A DNA stretch of 64,000 bases from Temnothorax longispinosus (GCF_030848805.1 NC_092369.1:1282798-1346797), one strand, 5' to 3'; positions 1 through 12,430 are shown, counted from the stretch's first letter. Translations and numbers: made by a program. The notes: a model not told the origin generated them from the letters alone.

Positions 1-1575
1 CAACGAATAACAGAGTGCGACAAACGTAATGTTAAACTCCCCCTTCTGGAACGTAGCAGGATCATAACTTTTCTGTAAAATCACTGATCCAAAGGTTAAT
101 TTACCGAGTGCTCGCACGTGCCGCCGTAAAAATTTATGCGTCAATGGCGCGCCATGAATATCGATTCGTGGCGTATTTTTAGAGATTTTTGTCAATCGAA
201 TGAACGAAATAAACGTATCAAGGTTTATTTACCCATTAATCATTGCAATTTAACAAATTGTTCTTCTGCAATAAAAGATTTATAAAATACAGAAATTGTT
301 GCGATAAATCAAACGCGATAATTCCTTTATGCTAATTTAATGCAAAATGCAATTTTGCTGTTTCTATTATCAATTTTACGTGGTATATTTTGCATGAAAA
401 ACTGGCAGCTTTTAAAAATTTAAATTTATTTTAATTTTGTATTAAATTCAATCTGATTTTAATCTTAAACGTATGCGGATAACATAAGAAACGAAATAAC
501 ATTTTTATTTGGCAAAAAATTGTCATTATCAAGGTCATTATCTAACAATATTCATTAAATAGCTAATGATTAATAACAGCTTTTGATCATCTCTGAATTC
601 CGCTAAGGGAATTGTTTGACAATAATAATAATAGTCTTATATCTCAATGACGTTAACGATCACCGGGTGCAAGAAGATCAACGATACTGTCAAACTTCAT
701 CAAAGACCATTTAAATGTTTTCAATAGAGTCATTACAATCGCACGGTCCCCGAGGAAACGACTGAAATGAAAGGAGAGTCTAGTTTGCCGCGAGGCAATA
801 AGAAGTTGCGAAAATCCGGCGGATAAGGTAGAAGCGGGGAAAGTGGAGTCGAAAACGCAGGACGACCATCGCGCCAGAGGAGGCAGTGGCTACAAAGTCG
901 ATGGAACACGAGTTTCCAGCTCGGCGTTCTAAAGCGAGTAGGAGGGAGCGACGTGGCGAGAGAAAGGAGCAAAAAGAATGGAGAGGAAGAGCGCAGAATT
1001 GCGAGCAGCCCCAGACCGACGAAAGAATAGGAAAAGTTAGGGACGATGCGACCCTGCTTGTCCTGGGAAAGGGAGTGGTTTCGCTTCGCTCATGTGTGGT
1101 ATATATGTGTTTCGGACTGTTTAAATCGTTCGCTGCGCGAATTCGAGCGTTTGCCCGCTAGCCTCTCTTTCTCATGTTCGCTCGAGCGCGACGACGCGAC
1201 GGCAGTAAGTATAAGACGGCACGATAGCACGAGTTGCACCGAAAAACGAGAAAGGCAACCTGGAAAACTACCTACTTAATTCTACCCTCCTCCCTGTTCC
1301 GCCTGGATATTTCGTGTTTCGGGTGAAAAATGTATGCTTGCTCGCATGCTCGTTTTGCTGAGCGCGTTCGTTAGTAATGATGTACGACATGCATCGTCTT
1401 AAACTTCTTCTTTAGAAATTTAGAGTTAGACAGTCCAATAAATTATTAAATTATAATATTCTACAAAAAAATTTAATAAGATTAAAATGCAAACTATAAA
1501 AGTCATAAAATCAATTACGACGTTAATTTTCGGAAAATATCTCGAAATTATATTATTGGCAATATTGGCTGAAAA
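1..1575. other. Gene-free flank, AT-rich then CpG-rich
   Basis: No coding region is supported. The first 720 bases are AT-rich. About 840-1300 is richer in GC and CpG and holds short overlapping open frames on both strands with no recognisable domain or splice structure. It could be a regulatory or untranslated exon region of a gene outside the window, but nothing in the sequence shows this. Confidence 0.4.
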
Positions 1576-1772
1576 CAAAAACTAAAAAATATTTTTAAAA
1601 CATTCCAATTAAATATCGATAGTTGTAAATGTTTCAATCTAAATTTTAATTCTTATTTTCAATAAATGTGATAATATCACAATAAGAATTAAAATTTAGA
1701 TTGAAGCATTTATACACAACTATCGATATTTGGAATATTTCAAAAATATTTTTTAGTTATTGTTATTTTGTT
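1576..1772. repeat. Long imperfect hairpin (MITE-like)
   Basis: Two arms of about 75 bases are inverted copies. The left arm runs from an A-rich AAAAACTAAAAAATATTT end through ATATCGATAGTTGT to AATTTTAATTCTTATT. The right arm begins AATAAGAATTAAAATT and ends with ATATTTTTTAGTT. The loop is about 23 bases. No clear target duplication was found. It is most simply read as a small non-autonomous DNA transposon. Confidence 0.6.
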
Positions 1773-1781
1773 ATTTTGTTA

Positions 1782-1820
1782 TTTTCAATAAATGTGATAA
1801 TATCACATTTATTGAAAATA
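1782..1820. repeat. Near-perfect palindrome
   Basis: The arms TTTTCAATAAATGTGATA and TATCACATTTATTGAAAA are exact reverse complements around one central base. The left half is also found in the loop of the neighbouring hairpin at 1576-1772, so the two structures are related, probably by a partial duplication. Confidence 0.65.
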
Positions 1821-1829
1821 CTTCTACTA

Positions 1830-4800
1830 TATTTTGTTCCAAGTGCCTCATAAATTAGTGAATATCAATATATAACGTTATTTAATTAAAGAAATATTAT
1901 AAATAATAAAAATTAGAACATGATCATGGCAATCGAACAAGATATCATTTCGTGTTTCGGGTTTCATCATCATCGCGTTATCACGCAAATTAAATTCTCA
2001 ATGCAGAAACTTTTTCTAATCCATAGACACAAAGTACAACGGTCATAATTGCATCGAGAGGTTTAAGGGACCAAATGTACCAAATTCTCTGCAGTCGCTG
2101 CAGGGAAGAATGTCGTAGCGTGGCCGTGGCAGAGCCGCTGGCGAATCCAGGTCGCGCCGCAGATGATTCCTAGGAAGCGAAGCGAAACGGAGTCGGGGCT
2201 CCACGGGTTGTCGGGATGTCGCGGTCGGTTCGCTTGTCCGCGACCGCATTCATTAGCGGACTTGAAATTGCGGCGATTCGCGCGCGAATGTGACGGTTAA
2301 ATTGGCTACGATAGCGTAGCCATAGGAGAGCCGGATGTAGAGACGGGGGTGCTGCGTCCGGCGGATATCGCGGAGATTTTCCAGGCACGCCGGGATCGAG
2401 GTAGCAAACCCCCGAGTGAGGGGAATAGAACGGTCGGAGAGGGGGTGGCGCTGCTGACACCGTGACCTACATGCAGGCCATTGTGCCTCCATACTGTATA
2501 TCCCGGTCGGTTACGTCATCGTTCGGCACAGCCGCAACGTCGAGTCCAGATTTCGGGGTCGTGCAGAAGATAGCGCAAAGGCGAGATCGCCGATGAACGC
2601 GAATTGGAAACACACAGTTGTTCCGCTCTGCTGTCCGTAGTCGCAATTGACTTTAGAACAAAGCTGATCTCAATCTAAAATCACAATTGTAAGGAAGGAC
2701 CAATCACGGGTCTATCTATTCTTTTACTACGAGTCCAATATCCTTTTCCTTCCTATTTTCAATTTCTTCTAAGTTGGCCTTTTCTACTAGCCATATCTAT
2801 TAGGTTTCCGCAATAAAGATAAAACGTCTCTCTCGTACATTTAGTATAAAAAAATGGAACAATCAAATTTTTACTTTATCATGGCTACCATTTTCGATTA
2901 TCTCGTACAATAAAATATAGACAATTTATCTATGGAACATTTACTCTACTTATGAAGTATTTAATCTACTTTTAGAGCATATTCTCGGACGATTATGGAT
3001 ATGAAATCACCTTGTTATGGCTATACTTTTACGCTTTTTTTCGTGGCAAGTTTTTCTTCTACGCTTGCGATATGAATATTTAATCGCTTCATTATAGGCA
3101 TGAGAAAATAAAGGTACAATCTGTTGCGAGATATTGAAAGTTACGTGAGATTTACATAATTACTGTAGACGCTAGTTTATCATCTTTCGAAGATATTAAG
3201 CGTATCGCGGAGATCCGCCGGCTATTCTTCGCATGCAGTGATTCTTTATTAAAATGGTCTATTAAAATCTTGCCTTGTCGCGCTAACACTTTTCTCGGCG
3301 TCGTACTTTCAAATAAAATAATGAGCGGCGGAGATTGCACCCACTGTGCCGCAACTGCGTTCTATTGCTCGGCGTGCTGTATAATCGAGTTGCGTCATCG
3401 GCCGATGGCGCAGCTGCAATGTCGAGCCCGGATTCCGGCCTGGGCACAGCAAACTTGGCTCTTGATCGTTTTCAAGTGGCGCATGCTCGGCACAGGGCGA
3501 GAGAACCGTCGCTTCGTTCCTCCTTCTTCTCCACACAAAATACTTTTTCGTCGTTTTCGCGTAGCGACCTAATGAGGGCAAAGCGCCGAAAAAATGCTCC
3601 GATCAGCATTTAAATAAATCGAAACAAAGCTCTTCTCCTCAGTCGCGTCTAAAACTGCTGAAAGCTCAAATAAACATCGTATATTGGATAGTATATTTGG
3701 AAACAAAAAACACAATTTCGCTGACACACAATCTCTTTGTTTATTAAAAAATTTTTGCTTACGAAACAAATATACTTCTTCTATTTTTATTGTCCAATAA
3801 CAGAACTGAATTAAAGCAACTATTCCAAATATAATATTAACAAGGAGAAAAAATCCTGAACTCGATGTGAGATTTGTATGTGTCAAAGAATCTATCATTA
3901 AAAGTGAAATCTAACAGAAATGCTCCACCAGCTTCTTATATTTTGAGCTTGTAACGATCTGAATTCACCGCTGTCGTTGGTAATGACTGTGTCGGACGAG
4001 CGTCAACAAGCTCGAAAATAATATATTCAATATTGAAATTTTATTGCGCCGCGCGGTCGCTACTACGGTACCGGAAGCTGTCGGCTCGCCGAATACGCTT
4101 CTAGCCGCGTCGCGAAACCTTCTCGCACTGCGGCGAGCGCGTCGTTTACCCCTGTAATTGAATGCGGAACACGACGTGAATCTTCCGGGGTGGCACGACG
4201 GGAGCGCGAAATCTCTAAATTTATGCAGATTGCACGCGTGCAATTGCACACGACTCTATTTTACACCCACCCGCGCTTGGACGGGTCGCGCGGCGCAAAA
4301 CAATCGGGAAAACGTCGAGTGCTTGGCGCGCACGTTTCTTCCGAAATTTCCGTCCCGACCCGTTAAACGAGGCCTTTAAATTGTGCCGCGGCAATCTGGT
4401 TAGAGCAATTAGAGGCATATGGTTTTATAGCTCGCTCTTTTTTTTCTACTTCATTTGAGGTGCTTATATAGGCGTTACGCGTCAGTTTTCGTTAATGGCA
4501 CTTTGCTGTTGCGCCGATGGACCAATAAATCCCGATTGTATCATGAAATAGAAAATATCCTACATCGTGCAATGTTACAAATTTTTGAATATATACGTTA
4601 CATCAGACTGTCATGAAGAATTGAGCGCATCATGTGTGATGCTGGTGGCGATCGTGTTTAGACGCAAAGGCGTACATAATGCAGAGTGTACTATACGTAA
4701 AAGATAAAAATAAAGTCACTTTTTTCCTTATACCATAACTATTCATAGATTAATATCTAATTTTTATTTCTATATTTTATTAATTTAACTCGGGAATTAG

Positions 4801-5280
4801 CGTCATCTAATTTTTTTTCATACATGGTCACCTGGAATGATTTTTACACCCTAATTAAAAATTGTTGTTATTAATTGCATGTTGCATATTTTTTATTGTT
4901 TTATAATTTATTAGTATTTAAGAACAATGCACTGTGTATATAGATTTACTCAACATTTTCTGAAAAAGATAAAAAGAAATCAAAAAAATATTTAAAGAAC
5001 GGAGAGAAGCACGTTAAACGGCTTATCATCACAGTATTTCCAAAAAATTAAGATATCAATTAATAAAACATTTTGTATTGCGCATTTTTTATGGAATTAC
5101 ATATTTAGAGATTTGTAAAAAGAAATTATTATATATACCTATATATATAGAAAAAAATAAATATCTATATCTACTATTATATAAAGGGGAAAAGTTTGTA
5201 CCATTGTTCGGGGTAATCTTAGAAACTACTAAATCGATTTCAAAAATATTTACACTGGTGGATAGCTTATGTCTTCCTGA
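1830..5280. other. Gene-free stretch
   Basis: No gene, RNA gene or repeat could be supported. About 2040-2640 and 3300-3600 are GC- and CpG-rich and carry overlapping open frames on both strands with arginine- and proline-rich compositions typical of chance frames. About 4020-4380 is a further GC-rich patch. The remainder is AT-rich. Confidence 0.4.
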
Positions 5281-5284
5281 GTAA

Positions 5285-5430
5285 AGCGGGGAGCACACAC
5301 TTCTGCACAACGCATAATGCGTAAGCATAAGAAAATTGATTGGTCTATTTCCTTATGCACATGTGTATAGACCAATCAATTTTCTTATGCTTACGCATTA
5401 TGCGTTGTGCAGAAGTGTGTGCTCTCCGCT
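5285..5430. mobile_element. MITE with ~65-bp TIRs, TAA target duplication
   Basis: The arms are almost perfect inverted copies starting AGCGGGGAGCACACACTTCT on the left and ending AGAAGTGTGTGCTCTCCGCT on the right, with a short loop. The element is flanked by TAA on both sides (5282-5284 and 5431-5433). A 3-bp TAA/TTA duplication is the usual footprint of PIF/Harbinger transposons, so a Harbinger-derived MITE is the best inference. It has no coding capacity. Confidence 0.75.
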
Positions 5431-5639
5431 TAACATAGGCTATGTGCCATTGTGCTACAATCCAATTTGAAAAAAAAATTCGGGATATCTAAAATTTTAA
5501 ATTCTTTGAAAGAATCGTACTTAATCACTTTTCCTGTTCAGATTTTCCTAATCAACCAAATCTTAAAGTATTATATATAAAATAAGGGTAGAAAAAACTG
5601 AGGAATATAATAGAATTTAAAAAATTGCTAATAACAAAG

Positions 5640-6388
5640 GAGTTACCGATTTGTGTCTAAAAGTACGGCGTTACCGATTTCTGTCTAAAAAAATCGTAAT
5701 TGCTCATGATTTCCGCAAATTTTGAGATATCGAGCTAAATTTTTGTTTTATGGATAGAGTATTATTATATTGAATTTGGCGAGAATCGGTGAAAGGGTTG
5801 CCGATTATTGCCTAAAAAATGTATAAGTTATACATGTAATTTTACATAGAGTATCATTAAAGGTAGGTTGGTATTGAATTTGGCGATAATCGGTAAAAGG
5901 ATTTTTTCTTTATAAAATTTTGAATTTTTTGAGAAATGTCCGTGGAAATGTATGTATGTTTGTCCGCTATGCAAATCTACAGTTTTCAAATTAGAACAAC
6001 CAAATTTGGTATACTATTTCATGATACTCTAACTTAAACCGTAGACGTATTTTGAGAACCGCATTGCATCATTACCGATTTTTTGGGAAACCGGTTCCAA
6101 AATTTTTCTAATGTCTGTCTGACTGCGAACTACTCATTTATTAATGGACCGATTTTCTGGAAAACGGTACCAAAATTTGTCTAATTTTTTGGGGTTGGTG
6201 TCAATAAATAATAAATTAATATAGGAAAATAAAAATAAAAAAAAATAAATAAAAAAAGGGGCCCTCATACAAAATTGTCTAAAAAAGGTCCCTTTAAAAA
6301 AAAATTTTTTTTGGGGGGTAAATATTACTATTTGGGGAAAAGAAGAAAGAGCTTTTGAGCCCACGCAAAGCGCGGGCGAAAAATCTAG
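5640..6388 (+). mobile_element. Helitron-like element, 3' end defined
   Basis: The right end has Helitron 3' structure: a GC hairpin at 6359-6377 (GCCCACGC, loop AAA, GCGCGGGC, one mismatch), seven bases, then CTAG at 6385-6388 followed by host T. The body carries repeated phrases such as TTGGTATTGAATTTGGCGAT and ACCGATT that recur in the repeat cluster at 12.2-12.9 kb. The 5' TC terminus was not located, so the start given is approximate. No Rep/helicase coding is visible, so it would be non-autonomous. Confidence 0.5.
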
Positions 6389-6683
6389 TATTAAATAATA
6401 CCTATACGTTTTATATTAATTTAAAATAAGGCTATTTACTATCAAAGACATTTATATTATGCTTGCTCGTGCAGAATTATTAAAAATAATTTATTTTTAT
6501 AACATTTGTTTATTATATTACATAAATATAAATTACATTTTTATACACAAGAACGGTTTTTAAATAAAAATAAATATTTATTAAACTCGATTTTTCCTAA
6601 AATTTTATATGTATTAATTAAATTAAAATATAATAATTACGTACAAAAATTTCATATTTGTTATTGATAAAACGTATTGCGCA

Positions 6684-6935
6684 TTAAATAAAGAACCCTG
6701 CATTAAATCAATGGGAAATGTCTTTTGGTTAAATTGAAATTTTTATATGTTGTAGTTTAGGGTATTCTGATTATAAGTGGGCACAACTTCCGAAAATGGA
6801 CTGTTTTGATGTTATTGATCCTAAAGCAATGCGATGCAACGAGTTGTAACCGTAAAACTGGTAAGCTTGCCTGTCTGGCTCCTCTCTCTAAAAAAAGTTA
6901 GTGGGAGAAGGGACTCAAGGGCCCATCAGAGTCGT
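6684..6935 (+). repeat. Dispersed repeat, copy 1
   Basis: This stretch is similar along its length to 9168-9425 in the same orientation. Shared landmarks are AAGAACC..GCA, GGAAATGTCTTT, a GGGCACAACTT..GAAAATGGAC block and CTGTCTGGCTC.TCTCTCTAAAAAA. The two copies differ by many substitutions and small indels, so the duplication is old. The family is not recognised. Confidence 0.6.
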
Positions 6936-7490
6936 TAAAGATCAATAAATTGCTCTTATGTCCCACGAAATCACAGCACTGGTTACGAGCAGATATTATT
7001 TTGGCTCGGACGCCGTAGATTCACGTGGAGGGTTAATATTGCTCACTTTCGATCGATTATCAGTACTTCGCAGATGTTGTAGTTGTGTAATTTTAACGTG
7101 TTTGTTATTTTAACAAAATTTAATGTGTCGCTAGTGATTGCTTTGTCGCTAATATAGATGAGATCAAAATGTTATAAAACATAGAAAAAAATTCCAGGTC
7201 AAGAGTATTTACCTTGTGCATGCGGAATCAAATTTATACCCAATCAGGCGATTTTTGTAAACGCGGAGTATTCTTTTATCGCATGAATATCTGAATCCGC
7301 TGTTGCAAATAAATTCTTTGAAAATTTTTCTCTAAAATTTTATTGTAACAATATGTCTGCCTATATCAATTTTAATTTAATTATTGTTAAAATAATATTT
7401 GCAATGTAGCGCTTAACAAATATTATTATTGTACACATTTCAAATAAAAGAGAAAAACTTCGTATATAAAAAAGTATCTTTAGATCAATT

Positions 7491-7850
7491 TTGAAAGAAT
7501 AACGACAATTTTGCCTCGTATAGCGGATTTCACATTTGTAATACTATTATAGCACACGTAATATTTTAGGTATACTTTTTATGGGCTTCACTAAAAATCG
7601 AATTTTTTTGAATTGTAACGGTATTCTTCTAGGTACCTATATTATATTATAATATATTAGTCTTTTGTTTTTTTAGCTTTTCATAGATTTTTTGGGCAAT
7701 TACGTCGAGAGTAAGTAAACATTGGCTACTGTAAGAATCAAAATAATTCTCATTCCACAAAAAAGGAATTTCTATTATAACTTTACTTACAATAGACTTA
7801 AACTTACACAATAAAGTAACTATTATGTCGTAAATATGCACTGCGAGTTA
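7491..7850 (-). repeat. Dispersed repeat, inverted partner of 10444-10800
   Basis: The reverse complement of this stretch aligns with 10444-10800. Shared landmarks are ACGACATAA..CTACTTTATTG, GTAAGTTTAAGTCT.TTGTAAG, CGACGTAATTGCCCAAAAAA and GCCCATAAAAAGTAT. The copies are clearly diverged. No coding is seen; the open frame on the minus strand here is not conserved in the partner. Confidence 0.6.
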
Positions 7851-7859
7851 AAGAACTGT

Positions 7860-8758
7860 TGGAGTTGAAAAACTGCTGGAAATTGCATCTGCAGTCCGAG
7901 AATTTTTTAATGTATATTTAAACGCGAACATTCTTTTTGCTATATATATATTTTAATTGCGATTAATCCTAATTTCCGATCCTGAACACATACACATATA
8001 CACATCCGCGTTTAACTTAGTTTTTTATGTAAATCTATTACATAATCTCCACAAACTGTATTAAACCGGGCAGGATGTTAATTTCAGAATAGCTTCTTTC
8101 CCTCAAGATCCTGCTCGGTGGCCTCCGAACCTATGTAACACCCGCGAATTATGCAAACACATCCACTTACCATACACACATATCTACTCTGCATCTCGTA
8201 AAGATTAAATGTATAACTCTGATGTAATGTACAATTTTGCGTTATTTGCCTAATTCTCTTTATATTTTATACTGTAATGTTAACAGCGCTAGATTTGTTT
8301 TTTTAAAATAAACTTTTCATATGATTAACTTAAAAATCAATACCAATTTATTTCAAGTTAAGACTTCACCCTCAACTCCTTTGCACAAGGTCCGATCCTA
8401 GGTAATAGGGATTAGGTTCCTTGACCTGAAACGAGGCTGACGATCGCACTAGTCACGGCAAGCATCATAGCGTCCCTTAGGACGCCGGATATCAATAGCC
8501 GGAGCCTTAAGAAAAATGCGTTCGATTTGTGCCTCGGTGCGTGCATGTACCTGAGATAATCGTAAGTATCTGTATTGCATCCTCCCATACCCCCATCTTA
8601 GGCTAGCTTTCCTTCGCTTTCCAGTAATTCCTATAAGTCCTGGAGTTTAGACGTAACAGTATATATTATAAATTTGAAATAACAGTTAATACGAAATTGA
8701 ATAAGTTTATGAGTAAGTATGTATAATATGTTTGTAATGAATAAATAATACTATAATA
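7860..8758. other. Gene-free stretch
   Basis: No gene or RNA gene is supported. The sequence is AT-rich with a moderately GC-rich section around 8380-8640 that has no recognisable open frame. Confidence 0.35.
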
Positions 8759-8774
8759 TAATAATAACAGTTAA

Positions 8775-9050
8775 GGGGTGACGGCTGGTCTAGTGGATAG
8801 AGCGCCAGATTCGTAATCCGGAGAACCGGGTTCGAATTCCGCTAGGCCTCGGAGGAAAAAAAACCCTGCCCCCCCATCTAGCGGAGAGAAGTCTCTTTAG
8901 ATGGAAAAACTGGGCTCCGTCTTTCGGAAGAAGACGTTAAACCGTTGGTCCACAGAAAGGTTCGGATAGGGTTGGGTACGTCCTTTCAAAACGCCCTTTA
9001 AGGCCCCCTGGGGTATATAAAGTAAATATCTTTATCCTTTTATCCTTTTT
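8775..9050 (+). mobile_element. tRNA-derived SINE with perfect 16-bp TSD
   Basis: The 5' end is tRNA-like, with an A-box region (TAGTGGATAGAGCG, 8791-8804) and a B-box (GGTTCGAATTCC, 8829-8840) as in an RNA polymerase III promoter. The cloverleaf is imperfect, so it is not a working tRNA. The body contains TCTTTCGG and GACGTTAAACCG, which resemble the conserved central motif I recall for the MetaSINE superfamily; that match is from memory. The 3' end is a short repeated ATCCTTTT tail. The element is flanked by identical 16-base copies of TAATAATAACAGTTAA at 8759-8774 and 9051-9066, the mark of LINE-dependent retroposition. The intact duplication implies a fairly recent insertion. Confidence 0.85.
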
Positions 9051-9167
9051 TAATAATAACAGTTAATATAAAATAGAAAAAATTACAATTTAATAAAAAT
9101 ATAAATGCTTGTAAATGTATGTAAATGCTTAGAAAAAAAACAAGTAATAAAATAATTTTTATAAAGA

Positions 9168-9425
9168 ACCCCGCACTATATATATATATATATAAATCAA
9201 TAGGAAATGTCTTTCGGTTGAATTGGCTAAAATTTTAACAAGTTATATAATTTAGGGCATTTTAATTAAGAGCCTCAATGGGCACAACTTTCGAAAATGG
9301 ACCGTTTCGATATTATTGACCATAGAGCGTACGTAGTCCAACATTACGAATCGTAAAACTAGCAGACCTGTCTGTCTGGCTCTTCTCTCTAAAAAAATAG
9401 GTAGGAAAAGGGACTTAAGGGTCTA
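9168..9425 (+). repeat. Dispersed repeat, copy 2
   Basis: Diverged same-orientation copy of 6684-6935. It includes a TA dinucleotide expansion near 9179-9195 that the first copy lacks. Confidence 0.55.
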
Positions 9426-9982
9426 GAGCCCTTAAAAAAGATCTCAGACCAACGTAGCACTAAATCTGACCTTTTTATGTAAGTAACAATTTTTCAAATT
9501 ACGATATCATTATTCTTCCGGCTGATGCTACAGTGCTAAAGTTTATTAAAAATAAAATATTAAATAAATGATGTTTATCAAAATGACTATACAATCGTCA
9601 ACTACAACGTAAACAGGTGTTTTGTGCATTTTTTTCAATTTTTTAAAATACTTTAAGGTAGGAAATATATGTATAGCGTCGAACGTGATAGACCCAAATG
9701 TGCACTGGGAAGATACAAAAAAAAAACGAATGCACACGGAGGGTTAATAGTATTTTAAAGAATTTATAAATCAATAAAGATTTAATTAATAATATTCACG
9801 TTTTCGAGGAAAAAAAATCTTAATTTCTTGTGCTTCGTGTTTCGAATTTCAAATACTAAAATAATCAAAAGTTTCGATTTTCACCGCTATCCTTAGACAA
9901 TACAGCGGATAATAAAAAAATAAATATATCTTCGATATAAACACGTAATAGCGCTTCACTTAATAAAAAAAAATGTGCATGT

Positions 9983-10230
9983 AAAATTTTCCACTCAAAA
10001 TGGTATAGAGTGATATAATCCACTCCTATATGACACTGATCTACTGCACTCGAAAAGAGTACTCTTTCACTCAAATGGAGTGCGATTTTATTCCAATTTA
10101 TATAGAGCGCAATCTAACTCTTTCTTAGAGTGGCAAATCGCTCAAAAGTGCACAGGCTCAATTTTCACTTTTTGTTACACTTGCATTTCATTCATTTTGA
10201 GTGATATTTCATTCTCCGACTTTTAGAGAG
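9983..10230. mobile_element. MITE of CTCTCTAAAA family, left end lost
   Basis: This stretch aligns with the complete element at 61569-61934: TTTTCCACTCAAAAT, CACTCCTATA, CACTGATCTA.TGCACTCGAAA, CTTAG.GTGGCAAATC and the terminal CGACTTTTAGAGAG are shared. The right end is intact at about 10230. The left end could not be placed. Confidence 0.65.
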
Positions 10231-10443
10231 TACTTACCTTAGGAATGCGATAACACTGAGAACCCTTAAAATACGATATGATTATTGTTTACGTGCTTGT
10301 TTTAGGAACACTAGAAATCTTAGGATGAATCATTTAGACTAGAGTAAAATTTTCCAGAAAAGCGATAAGACTCTTTTTGAGCCATGTAAAAAGAAAAGTC
10401 TCGGACTGAAGAGGCAATTCCTGGTAGTTCCTCGACAGTCCTT

Positions 10444-10800
10444 TAAATCGCAGTGCGTATTTACGACATAAGCTACTTTATTGTGTAAGTTTAAGTCTGT
10501 TGTAAGTAAAGTTATATAAATTCCTGTGAGATAAATTCCCTTTTTGTGGAATGATAAAATTACCTACAGTACCCCACTAATTCTCGACGTAATTGCCCAA
10601 AAAATCTATGTTTAAAAAGCTAAAAAACAAGAGAATAATATATTGCACTCCTAAAAGAATAATGTCACAATTACAAAAATTTTTTATTTTGAATTAAGCC
10701 CATAAAAAGTATGCCTAAAATGTTAGGTGCTATAATAGTGTCACAAGTTTATAAGCGAAATCCAAATAAGGCAGAAGTTATTCTTTTAAAATTGACAACG
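10444..10800 (+). repeat. Dispersed repeat, inverted partner of 7491-7850
   Basis: This is the plus-strand copy of the repeat whose reverse complement lies at 7491-7850. Directly after it, 10800-10888 (GGACAATACAACGGACAATA and following) resembles 9886-9975, so the surrounding DNA was also duplicated. Confidence 0.55.
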
Positions 10801-11031
10801 CAACTTGGACAATACAACGGACAATAAAAATACCTTTGATAAAGACACATAATATCGCTTTACTTATAAATAATTGAAAATGATGTGCACACATGCCAGT
10901 GCCTTTGCATGCAACGGTACAATATGTATATTTGCAAGCAGTATTTCCCGGAATTTTTACATCTAATACATCTTACAAAAGCGTTAGTCATTTTGTTAAT
11001 TGTCATTATTGCCTGAATATCGACGCAACTG

Positions 11032-11039
11032 TATAAATA
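11032..11039 (+). promoter_or_regulatory. Candidate TATA box of the protease pseudogene
   Basis: TATAAATA lies 40 bases upstream of the probable ATG at 11079. An ACAGT at 11069-11073 resembles the arthropod initiator (TCAGT) and lies at a plausible distance for a TATA-directed start. This fits a short 5' leader, but transcription is not shown. Confidence 0.45.
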
Positions 11040-12430
11040 GGAAATTGCAGGAACGAACGGTATGCGGAACAGTCTGTCATGAGTCTGGAAAGTGCGAAGA
11101 TATTTCTGGTGCTTTGTAATCAGTCTGACAGTGTGTCAATATACTCAAAGTCTTTACGCCGTATACCCCAAACCTAAAAACGTCGAACATGACAATCCCA
11201 GCAGCGCTATCGTTCCTGATGCGAATAATGGTAAGCAAAAACAAAAATTAAAAAAGTTATAGTTAATTTTATCAACGCATTCGATTTGATAATTATTTGC
11301 TGAAAGTTTATATATGTTACTTTGTAATACGTCAAATGGAAGTTTTTGTCTGTAATAAAAACTGTTCTTCAAATGCAGTTGTAACATCGTTAATATGCAC
11401 ATTAATGTAAGTACGATTACATAATATTTAAATAATTTACTAAAATAAGATACGTTATAATTTTATGTATAACTATCGCAAATAGTTCGCGATAATAATT
11501 ATACCGAAGCTGTGATGATCATCTTTCGCTACATTGACATTTTTCTTAAACGATAGATGAAGCAAGAGCGGGCGAATCTTCCATAACTGGAAATTTGAAG
11601 TTCCCAGGATTTCCGTACATGGTAATGGTGCATCAATTCAATGACAACGAATTAGTCGGGCTATGCAGCGGCACGATCTTATCCAAAAGATGGGTTCTCA
11701 CAGCCGCCCATTGCATAGGAAAACATTCAAGATTTCACGTGGTGTTCGGTAACGTCGACAAGTCTGGGATTTACGACTTTCTTCGAGATGTGACGATGAT
11801 TAATACGACTCAAGCGTTTGTACATCCGCAATACATCAATAGAGAGTTCTACAATGATATTGCCTTACTCTATATGCCACAAAGACATCCCCTTTTCCAG
11901 TAAGTACATTTAAATTGATATTTCTCTTCCTTTTGCTTCCTCATAGAGGAAGCTTTGTTTTCGTGAATTTCATATATGAACCTTTGATTGCGTTTAAGTT
12001 GGATCTAATGAACCAAATTCAAAAAAATTATATATGAAATAGGGGTAGAAAAAACCAACGAAGAGATTGGTTTTTGAGTTTTTTCTGCCAATATGTTTAG
12101 ATCATTGTAAAACGTTGAAATATCGCCTAAAAAAAAATGTCTGTGTGTGTGTATGTACAGATTTAATGTCCGTGGTTGCTCTAACTTCTGCAAATATTGA
12201 GATATTGGGCTGTTTTTTTTTAATCGATAGAGTATCATTCAAGGAAGGTTGGTATTGAATTTGGCGATGATCGGTAAAAGGGTTCTTTTTTAAAAAAATT
12301 TTGAATTTTTTTAGAAATGTCCGTGGTTGCTCTAACTTCCGCAAATTTGGAGATATTGATCTATTTCTAATTTTATTATATTTTTCAGTCTTTTTTACCC
12401 CTATTTCATATATAATTTTTTAAGATTTGG

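Noticed and set aside
886..1279. Two overlapping plus-strand frames near the left end
   Set aside because: They overlap each other and a minus-strand frame, and have no recognisable domain or start context.
8775..8850. Functional tRNA (possible CGT or TCG anticodon)
   Set aside because: The D stem and acceptor do not pair properly, and the sequence continues into a SINE body with tail and target duplication.
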